NCBI GenBank assembly: GCA_018664265.1
Contig: JABJOR010000086.1
Span: 1 to 10,397 of the forward strand
Direction of reading: 5' to 3'
DNA from: Rhodospirillales bacterium
GTDB lineage: Bacteria > Pseudomonadota > Alphaproteobacteria > Rhodospirillales > Casp-alpha2
DNA length: 10,397 bases
Part shown: positions 5,634 to 10,397 of the stretch, in pieces
Layout: each line of letters begins with the position of its first letter
Position numbering within the stretch: the stretch's first letter is position 1
Notes under the pieces: model-generated
What the model saw: only the letters and a program-made list of their open reading frames with translations
The model's database searches: none
Told to the model about the DNA's origin: nothing
Position numbers and translations under genes: made by a program

Positions 5634-6311
5634 CTATTGTGTCAAAATATTAATGCGCATGGGTTGGTCAAAACGATAGCCTTTTTCTTCCATCTCGCCA
5701 AGCTTGTCAAAGTTTGCACGCAAAGCATCATCGCGGTCATCAAAGATGGGCTGTCGAACAGGGTCTATGCGAATGCTTTCTGCTCGAAAGTCTTCATAAT
5801 CATCATAAAAATAGGATGTTGAATAGGTGACTTCTCGTGTGCCAGACATAGAAGTCGATATGCTGTGTATGGCTTGCAAGGCAAGTTTGCGAACCTCGGT
5901 TTCGTCATCAATGGGGGCGTGTAGTTCGAACCCTGTTCCACTGGCAAGCGGTTCTGCTATGTAAATTGTTCCATTGTTTTTAACGACACGGGAGGCCTCT
6001 GAAAGGGCGGCGGTCATATGTTCGGGCGGCACATGATGAAGAGAGTTAAAGAATACTGCTGCATCAAATTGCCCATCATTAAACGGCATGTCCTGGCCAA
6101 AGCCTTCCACATAGGTCTCGTCACCTTGCAAGGGAGATTCATTGGCCTTTTTTAATTGAGCCGCGCCACATTCCAGTCCAACGACTTTGGCACCATGCTT
6201 GGTCATATAGCGAACCAAGTCACCAGCACCGGAGCCGATATCAACTATATGCAGACCTTCCAATTGCAAGTGTTCTCTGAGAACCGATCCATTGGTGCGA
6301 AATTCTGACAT
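5634..6311 (-). CDS. Class I SAM-dependent methyltransferase
   Basis: A 225-aa Rossmann-fold methyltransferase of the Methyltransf_11 type. Motif I is VDIGSGAGDL (23-32), the acidic residue ending strand 2 is Glu47 in VVGLECG, motif II-III is GQDMPFNDGQFDAAVFF (72-88) followed by NSLHHVPPEHM, and RVVKNNGTIYIAEP (108-121) is the post-motif III strand. The C-terminal part (from about 130) is specific, with charged EDFRAESIRIDPVRQPIFDD, and does not tell me the substrate, which may be a small molecule. No membrane segment or signal peptide is visible. The ATG at 6311 has only a weak purine-rich site. It lies directly ahead of pip and is the first gene of that minus-strand unit, divergent from the stress-protein gene. 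No metabolic connection with proline iminopeptidase is obvious. Confidence 0.88.
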   Translation of the reverse strand: MSEFRTNGSVLREHLQLEGLHIVDIGSGAGDLVRYMTKHGAKVVGLECGAAQLKKANESPLQGDETYVEGFGQDMPFNDGQFDAAVFFNSLHHVPPEHMTAALSEASRVVKNNGTIYIAEPLASGTGFELHAPIDDETEVRKLALQAIHSISTSMSGTREVTYSTSYFYDDYEDFRAESIRIDPVRQPIFDDRDDALRANFDKLGEMEEKGYRFDQPMRINILTQ

Positions 6312-6395
6312 GGCGTTTTCTTTCTCAAATTGTTTTGTTGATACTGAGCGATTTAAGCTTGTAGGGCGAACAATAAATATGAAATTAAATTTTTT

Positions 6396-6423
6396 TTGAG
6401 ATTCTGTGGATGCTAACTAAATA
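6396..6423 (+). promoter_or_regulatory. Candidate promoter of the universal stress protein gene
   Basis: TTGAGA at 6396-6401 and TAAATA at 6418-6423 are separated by 16 bases, behind an A/T-rich tract. The expected start point (about 6430) falls in the centre of the palindrome at 6419-6439. The AAGGGG ribosome binding site is at 6466-6471, 6 bases before the ATG. Confidence 0.4.
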
Positions 6424-6439
6424 GAGTGTTACTCTATTT
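6419..6439. promoter_or_regulatory. Perfect 9-bp palindrome, probable operator of the stress-protein gene
   Basis: AAATAGAGT (6419-6427) and ACTCTATTT (6431-6439) are perfect inverted copies around GTT. The repeat overlaps the putative -10 element and transcription start, which suits a repressor site better than an RNA hairpin, because only half of it would be transcribed from that promoter. A weak terminator for plus-strand readthrough (two further Ts follow) is the alternative. I do not recognise the motif as a known regulator box. Confidence 0.5.
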
Positions 6440-6477
6440 TTAAGAACACTGAATTCACATAATTTAAGGGGTTTACA

Positions 6478-7002
6478 ATGATATCCAATATCGTACTTGC
6501 CACAGATGGTTCTGGTCATGCAAATCATGCACAAAAAACAGCGATTGACCTTGCCGTAAAATATGATGCCAAACTAACGCTGGTCCATATTTTGACACAT
6601 GATCATTCGCCTGCAGAAATGGAGCGTATGGTTGATGTGGAACACATGGCTGGCCCTGATCCACTTGAAGGCAGCAACCTTAGCGATATTTCCATGACAA
6701 TGGGGCGGATGCTTGGCGGCAGTAATCTTGCCGACAAGGAAGCTCGCGTTATCGTGGCTCTTGGTGAGCAAATTATAAAGACGGTCTCCAGAGCAGCCAA
6801 AGAAGCAGGTGTAAAGGATGTCGCTTCTGAAATTCGCCCTGGCGATTATGCCAATGGTATTCTTGATGTTGCCAAAAGGGTTGACGCAGATTTGATCGTT
6901 ATGGGACGTCGTGGACTAAGCACCCTGAAAGGGTTTGTGACCGGCAGCGTATCACACAAGGTTTCTCAGCGAGCCAACTGTTCGGTTTTAACCGTTAAGT
7001 AA
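6478..7002 (+). CDS. Universal stress protein, UspA family, ATP-binding type
   Basis: A 174-aa single-domain Usp protein. It opens with NIVLATDGSGHANHA (4-18), the first strand and nucleotide-contacting Asp10, continues with AKLTLVHIL, and ends in DADLIVMGRRGLSTLKGF and NCSVLTVK. The ATP signature G-x2-G-x9-G-(S/T) is intact as Gly143, Gly146, Gly156, Ser157, so it should belong to the ATP-binding MJ0577-like subgroup. The stretch from about 44 to 90 is a methionine-rich loop (PAEMERMVDVEHMAGP and ISMTMGRMLGG) between the two halves. These proteins help cells survive starvation, oxygen or redox stress; the specific role here is unknown. The ATG at 6478 has AAGGGG 6 bases upstream. It appears monocistronic, with the palindromic promoter before it and a strong terminator 29 bases after the stop. 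Confidence 0.93.
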   Translation: MISNIVLATDGSGHANHAQKTAIDLAVKYDAKLTLVHILTHDHSPAEMERMVDVEHMAGPDPLEGSNLSDISMTMGRMLGGSNLADKEARVIVALGEQIIKTVSRAAKEAGVKDVASEIRPGDYANGILDVAKRVDADLIVMGRRGLSTLKGFVTGSVSHKVSQRANCSVLTVK

Positions 7003-7030
7003 TTTGTAAATCAATCCATTATGGACAAAA

Positions 7031-7064
7031 TAAAAGCCGGTTCCTGTGTCAGGACCGGCTTTTA
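7031..7064. terminator. Strong bidirectional rho-independent terminator
   Basis: AAAAGCCGGTTCCTG (7032-7046) pairs with CAGGACCGGCTTTT (7050-7063), with one bulged T and a TGT loop. T-rich sequence follows on both strands, CTTTTA on plus and CTTTTATTTTG on minus. It lies between the convergent ends of the stress-protein gene (stop at 7002) and the 53-aa gene (stop at 7092), so it probably serves both. Confidence 0.9.
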
Positions 7065-7091
7065 AAATCATATCAAGAGAGTGTGTCGAAA

Positions 7092-7253
7092 TTAGATGCG
7101 ACCGTTACCCATATCAAATGTGAAGTGCATTGAAAGCAGGGTAGCATATGGTGCTGCAAGGCCCATATCGGCCTGAACGCGTCTGTCTGCGTTTGAGAGG
7201 CTGTTAGCAGATTTAGCAAATTTGAAACGTTTGATAAATTTGGAAATGCTCAT
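7092..7253 (-). CDS. 53-aa basic protein, possibly DUF1127-like
   Basis: I read a complete 53-codon frame from ATG (7251-7253) to TAA (7092-7094). Upstream is AAGGA with a 9-base spacer to the ATG, a good ribosome binding site, and the bidirectional terminator lies just beyond the stop, so both gene ends are well marked. The N-terminus is basic and amphipathic (MSISKFIKRFKFAKSANSLS), followed by NADRRVQADMGLAAPYATLL and an end in HFTFDMGNGRI. The central LSNADRRVQADMGL recalls the LsDreLaDIGL core of DUF1127 (YjiS-like) small proteins common in Alphaproteobacteria, where some bind RNA or act in phosphate, carbon or stress responses. The match is loose, and the FTFDMGNGRI tail is not typical of that family. 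It is convergent with the stress-protein gene and divergent from the CoA-transferase gene. No transmembrane segment is seen. Confidence 0.65.
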   Translation of the reverse strand: MSISKFIKRFKFAKSANSLSNADRRVQADMGLAAPYATLLSMHFTFDMGNGRI

Positions 7254-7322
7254 GATACCAAATCCTTATGTTAAATTGTTAATCGGGTAGCAAAACAATC
7301 ATTCGCGTCAATTGCCTTGCTG

Positions 7323-7351
7323 TTGAGGCGAGATGTACGACCAATTAGATT
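7323..7351 (+). promoter_or_regulatory. Candidate promoter of the CoA-transferase gene
   Basis: TTGAGG at 7323-7328 and TAGATT at 7346-7351 are spaced by an ideal 17 bases. The expected start near 7358 gives a leader that includes the CATATC-A-GATATG palindrome at 7373-7385. Spacing is good but the hexamers are imperfect. Confidence 0.35.
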
Positions 7352-7446
7352 TTTTCACTAACGCCATTAATTCATATCAGATATGCGTTTTCAGCAGAGC
7401 TTGAAGGGCATTGTTTCTGCGCCATTCAGAAGCTACAACTGGGTGC

Positions 7447-8694
7447 ATGGAAGGCACACCGGAAACCAGACATTCATTGCCCGAAACCGAACATCAAGCA
7501 CTACCGCTTCATGGTGTTCGCGTGCTAGATGTTGCGACATTTATTGCGGCTCCTTTTTGTGCATCTATTTTAGGAGAATTCGGGGCTGAAGTAATAAAGA
7601 TTGAGGCACCGGACAAAGGCGATCCGTTGCGTGCCTTTGGTACCCCGACAGAGCGGGAGGACACAACTTTGATGTGGTTGTCTGAAGCTCGTAACAAGAA
7701 ATCAATGACGCTTAATCTGAAGACACCGCAAGGCGTGAAAATATTCAAGCAATTGGTGGCTGACGTTGATGTGGTATGCGAAAATTTTCGTCCCGGGACT
7801 ATGGAAAAATGGGGCTTGGGCTGGGATGTACTGCACGCGATTAATCCTGCATTAGTGATGCTGCAGGTCTCCGGGTATGGTCAAACTGGCCCGTATCGAG
7901 ACAGACCAGGCTTTGCCCGTATCGGTCATGCCGTTGGAGGACTGACAGCTTTGTCGGGAGAGCCGGGCGGAACCCCGGTAACGCCGGGCTCAACCTCGCT
8001 TGGGGATTATATATCTGGGCTCTATGGTGCCGTTGGGGTCTTGATTGCCTTGCGCCATCGGGACCTTACGGGGCAGGGGCAGAAAATCGATATCGGTCTT
8101 TATGAATCAGTCTTTCGTGTCCTAGATGAACTTGCGCCAGCCTATGGGCGAAACGGAATCGTGCGTGAAGCGGAAGGCAGCGGAACACGAAATGCCTGCC
8201 CCCATGGACATTTTCCAACCAAAGACGATAAATGGATCGCTCTTGCCTGCACCACGGACAAGATGTTTACGAGACTGGCTGAGGCTATGGATAAACCCAA
8301 GTTGGCCTCAACGGAGCAGTTTGGTGATTTAAGAAAAAGATTGGCAGCGAACGAATCAGTCAACAGATTGGTTGCAGCCTGGACCGGATCGCTCAGCCGA
8401 GATGAAATCATGGACAAGTGCCTTGCCCATGATGTCCCTGCCGGCCCTCTCAATACCATTGCTGATATTTTTGAAGATCCCCAGTTTGCTGAGCGGGAAA
8501 ACCTGCTGCGCTTTGATCACCCTGAATTGGGTGAAATCGTGGTGCCAAATGTCTTTCCCAAGCTTTCAAAAACTCCTGGTCATGTGACGAGTCTGGGCCC
8601 AGCCCTTGGGCAAAATACAGATGATATTTTACAATCCATGGTGGGCTTAAGCCTGGAGGAAATTAAATCTCTGCGTGATAGCGGAGTAATTTAA
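7447..8694 (+). CDS. CoA-transferase family III (CaiB/BaiF) protein
   Basis: A class III CoA-transferase (Pfam PF02515), which moves CoA between acyl groups through aspartyl-CoA thioester chemistry, as in formyl-CoA, carnitine or succinyl-CoA:mesaconate/malate transferases. Family motifs are the [20 protein letters not shown] start, [15 protein letters not shown] (the conserved GAEVIKIE), [48 protein letters not shown], and [12 protein letters not shown], whose Asp (187 from this start) is the expected nucleophile; later [16 protein letters not shown] and [20 protein letters not shown]. Length is 415 aa from the ATG at 7447. An in-frame TTG at 7411, preceded by GAAGG at 7403-7407, would add 12 residues and is a real alternative, since the ATG has a poor ribosome binding site. 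The acyl substrate cannot be told from sequence. It stands alone on the plus strand, and its stop overlaps that of the transglycosylase gene by 3 bp. Confidence 0.9.
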   Translation: MEGTPETRHSLPETEHQALPLHGVRVLDVATFIAAPFCASILGEFGAEVIKIEAPDKGDPLRAFGTPTEREDTTLMWLSEARNKKSMTLNLKTPQGVKIFKQLVADVDVVCENFRPGTMEKWGLGWDVLHAINPALVMLQVSGYGQTGPYRDRPGFARIGHAVGGLTALSGEPGGTPVTPGSTSLGDYISGLYGAVGVLIALRHRDLTGQGQKIDIGLYESVFRVLDELAPAYGRNGIVREAEGSGTRNACPHGHFPTKDDKWIALACTTDKMFTRLAEAMDKPKLASTEQFGDLRKRLAANESVNRLVAAWTGSLSRDEIMDKCLAHDVPAGPLNTIADIFEDPQFAERENLLRFDHPELGEIVVPNVFPKLSKTPGHVTSLGPALGQNTDDILQSMVGLSLEEIKSLRDSGVI

Positions 8695-9665
8695 GGCTGC
8701 TCTGGTTCCAGAGTTATGCCATACAAATTGCGCCACTCATCAAGGTCATTGGTGCGTTTTTTTGCTGTGAGGGGGGCTTCATTGGCGATCAGGTTGTTAA
8801 TACGATTCTGTTCATCGGCGGCTTTGCGGATGCGATTGATCTGGGCCTGCAAAAGATAAGATTCACCCGTGCTCACAGCCTGCATATAAGTTGATTTCCA
8901 GGAATCGCCACCAACGCTTCCTATACCACCTGCGCCGCCAACATTTTCGGTTAATGATTGTGAAAGACGATTGCGAAGGGCGTCGTTGAGTTTCTTCGTG
9001 CGAAGGGTATCAATGGGTGGAAGGTCCAGGTGGGCCACTCTGTATCCGCTCTCATAATAGCTTTGGACAGCGTATGTGTTTGCTGTATTCCCTTTCCGGT
9101 TAAGTTCATTTTCCCATATTTTAGCAATCCGTTCACGGTAACGGTTATGGTGCTCGGGTGTTGTTGAATGATAATTTCCAGCAGCCGTTATCCAGTCACT
9201 GGTTCTCTTGCGCAGGTTTTTCAAGAATGTTGCGGCGTAGCTGACATTGGAAAGAGGATCAAGAACCTGTTCAATATCCCTGAAATTTTTCCCGTGATAG
9301 TGCAGATTAATCTGCATGCAACCCACATCAATGTTGCGGATACCAGAATTAATCATTGAGTTAACAAGTGCGATGGCTTCATCTTTGCTGTCCAGGTACC
9401 ATTCTTTGGGGCCCGAAGTTACCGTCCAGGGCCATGCCACAACGGATTTGTTCAAGTCATCACGTCGTCCGGACTCGGCAATGGAAATAGCCTGCAAGAG
9501 CTTGTCAGGCAGGTTCACTTCACGCTCAACGGCGTGGGTTGCGGCCTCACAAAGATCCCAGGAAAGCGCAAATTCGCGGGCTTTGTCGGCTTTTGCCACA
9601 CTGCTGGGAAGGGCCAAAAAGCCAATAACCAGTATAGACAATGCAGTTAAATAAATGCGCCTCAT
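8691..9665 (-). CDS. Secreted SLT-domain lytic transglycosylase-like protein
   Basis: A 324-aa exported protein. A signal peptide is clear: [10 protein letters not shown], a hydrophobic [10 protein letters not shown] core and an AKA cleavage site near residue 26. Residues about 45-185 form an SLT (goose-lysozyme-like) domain: [11 protein letters not shown] with catalytic Glu64, [23 protein letters not shown] (111-125), [17 protein letters not shown] (135-151) and [18 protein letters not shown] (159-176). Such enzymes cleave peptidoglycan glycan strands to 1,6-anhydromuropeptides, often to open the wall for secretion, flagellar or conjugative machines. Cys39 and Cys116 could form a disulfide. 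Beyond the domain is a 135-residue tail with a glycine-rich linker ([11 protein letters not shown], 243-253) and a helical, charged [20 protein letters not shown] segment, of unknown function. The ATG has AGGA about 7 bases upstream. It lies 85 bp after the acetyltransferase gene on the same strand. Confidence 0.88.
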   Translation of the reverse strand: MRRIYLTALSILVIGFLALPSSVAKADKAREFALSWDLCEAATHAVEREVNLPDKLLQAISIAESGRRDDLNKSVVAWPWTVTSGPKEWYLDSKDEAIALVNSMINSGIRNIDVGCMQINLHYHGKNFRDIEQVLDPLSNVSYAATFLKNLRKRTSDWITAAGNYHSTTPEHHNRYRERIAKIWENELNRKGNTANTYAVQSYYESGYRVAHLDLPPIDTLRTKKLNDALRNRLSQSLTENVGGAGGIGSVGGDSWKSTYMQAVSTGESYLLQAQINRIRKAADEQNRINNLIANEAPLTAKKRTNDLDEWRNLYGITLEPEQP

Positions 9666-9750
9666 ATATAATCCTGAAAATTCCGGAAATGTTTGTATGG
9701 CACCATAACATATAAAGGCTGTAGCTCATTCTAAAATTACAGGTTTATGG

Positions 9751-10281
9751 TTATTTTTTGGTTAACGGGCCAGGCAATGATTTTTGCATAAGGACGGTAT
9801 CAACCCAGCGGCCATGCTTGAATCCAACCTCTTTGAGGATTCCAACCATAGAAAACCCGTGGCGAGTGTGCAGGGCAATAGAAGCCTTGTTCTCCGAATC
9901 ACCAATCACGGCGATCATCAGATTATAATTGCGGCCTTCACAGGCTGCAATTGTGGCTGCTAACAGGGCACTGCCGATTCCGTTTCCTGTCATATCAGGG
10001 GCAATATAAACTGAGTTTTCCACACTGTGGCGATAGGCCGGACGGGCACGATATGCCCCTAGATAGGCGTAGCCTGCAACACTGCCTTCTAATTCAGCGA
10101 CGATGTAGGGATAGCCTGCTGACCGGATAGAATTAAAACGCGCGGTCATTTCATCAAGGGTTGGTGGTATTTCTTCAAAACTGGCAAGGCCATGCAGGAC
10201 GTGGTGTGCGTAAATCTCAGTGATTTCCGCCATATCGTTTGTTTGCGCATCACGAATCTGGATATCCATAGTTTTGGTCAT
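9751..10281 (-). CDS. GNAT N-acetyltransferase, PAT/MnaT (YncA)-like
   Basis: A 176-aa GNAT enzyme transferring acetyl from acetyl-CoA to an amine. It matches the phosphinothricin / methionine-sulfoximine acetyltransferase subgroup: IRDAQTNDMAEITEIYAHHV (8-27), ASFEEIPPTLDEMTARF, YPYIVAELEGSVAGYAYLG, AYRHSVENSVYIAPD, then the CoA pyrophosphate loop TGNGIGSALL (in the Q/R-x-x-G-x-G/A position), IGDSENKASIALHTRHGF, and VGFKHGRWVDTVLMQ. Chromosomal members often act on methionine sulfone, sulfoximine or N-terminal amino groups rather than on antibiotics, so resistance should not be assumed. The start ATG overlaps the stop of the preceding gene as ATGA, implying translational coupling; Met5 is an alternative start. 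The protein is cytoplasmic. Confidence 0.9.
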   Translation of the reverse strand: MTKTMDIQIRDAQTNDMAEITEIYAHHVLHGLASFEEIPPTLDEMTARFNSIRSAGYPYIVAELEGSVAGYAYLGAYRARPAYRHSVENSVYIAPDMTGNGIGSALLAATIAACEGRNYNLMIAVIGDSENKASIALHTRHGFSMVGILKEVGFKHGRWVDTVLMQKSLPGPLTKK

Positions 10282-10397
10282 TGCGCTGCAATCTTATCCA
10301 TGCCGAGAGAACACAGGGATTGTGCCAAGCCTGTCATGCGCTCGCGGACACTTTCAAATACGGGCAGGCGGGTAATGGAGCGCTCATTCATATAAAG
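10278..10397 (-). CDS. 3' end of an unidentified gene running off the right edge
   Basis: On the minus strand a frame is open from the window edge to a TGA at 10278-10280, giving 39 residues that begin LYMNERSITRLPVFESVRER and end in GLAQSLCSLGMDKIAAQ. The ATGA overlap with the acetyltransferase start supports a real gene, because such coupling is common between cistrons. An ATG is present at the third codon, so a 37-aa peptide is possible, but the C-terminus of a longer protein is more likely. The sequence looks alpha-helical and soluble; I do not recognise the family. Confidence 0.5.
   Translation of the reverse strand, partial: LYMNERSITRLPVFESVRERMTGLAQSLCSLGMDKIAAQ

Noticed and set aside
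7383..7589. 68-aa plus-strand ORF overlapping the start of the CoA-transferase gene
   Set aside because: It runs in another frame over clear CaiB/BaiF coding sequence and shows no family features or ribosome binding site.
9751..10281. Calling the acetyltransferase a phosphinothricin resistance gene
   Set aside because: Chromosomal members of this subgroup usually act on methionine sulfone/sulfoximine or other amines, and no resistance context or mobile element is present.
1..10397. Mobile element, phage, CRISPR or toxin-antitoxin system
   Set aside because: No transposase, integrase, terminal repeats with target duplication, spacer-repeat array or paired small toxin/antitoxin genes were seen.

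Overview
The window looks like ordinary chromosome from an alphaproteobacterium. The best marker is the first gene, the zeta inhibitor subunit of the F1Fo-ATPase (DUF1476), a family essentially confined to Alphaproteobacteria. Base composition is moderate (high forties % GC by eye), genes are densely packed, and the mix of genes (GcvA-type LysR regulator, CaiB/BaiF CoA-transferase, PotD-like binding protein, SLT transglycosylase) would fit a marine or aquatic Rhodospirillales-like organism. That finer placement is inference. There is no tRNA, rRNA, CRISPR array, transposase or phage gene.

Layout. (1) 195-1415, plus strand: zeta subunit followed 18 bp later by an MBL-fold hydrolase, a likely two-gene operon, converging on a 77-aa stand-alone LuxR-type HTH protein (1419-1652, minus). 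(2) 1720-4661: a minus-strand pair, a small cupin followed by an apparently Tat-exported PotD/PotF-like substrate-binding protein, divergent from a GcvA-type LysR regulator; the shared 266-bp spacer carries TAAGA-type dyads typical of LysR control. No permease or ATPase gene accompanies the binding protein here. (3) 4653-6311, minus: a class I SAM methyltransferase followed by proline iminopeptidase (pip), which overlaps the end of the LysR gene. (4) 6312-7253: a UspA-type stress protein whose putative promoter is overlapped by a perfect 9-bp palindrome, a bidirectional terminator, and a 53-aa minus-strand gene with a good ribosome binding site and a DUF1127-like look. (5) 7447-8694: a class III CoA-transferase. 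(6) 8691-10397, minus: the 3' end of an unidentified gene, a PAT/MnaT-like GNAT acetyltransferase coupled to it by an ATGA overlap, and a secreted SLT-domain lytic transglycosylase.

Most genes are housekeeping or accessory metabolism with recognisable families. The part most worth a second look is the cupin / orphan binding protein / LysR module: the candidate operators, the intercistronic hairpin, and a leader built from a tandem 13-mer containing repeated Met-Lys-stop mini-ORFs. I found no convincing evidence of a wholly new multi-gene system.
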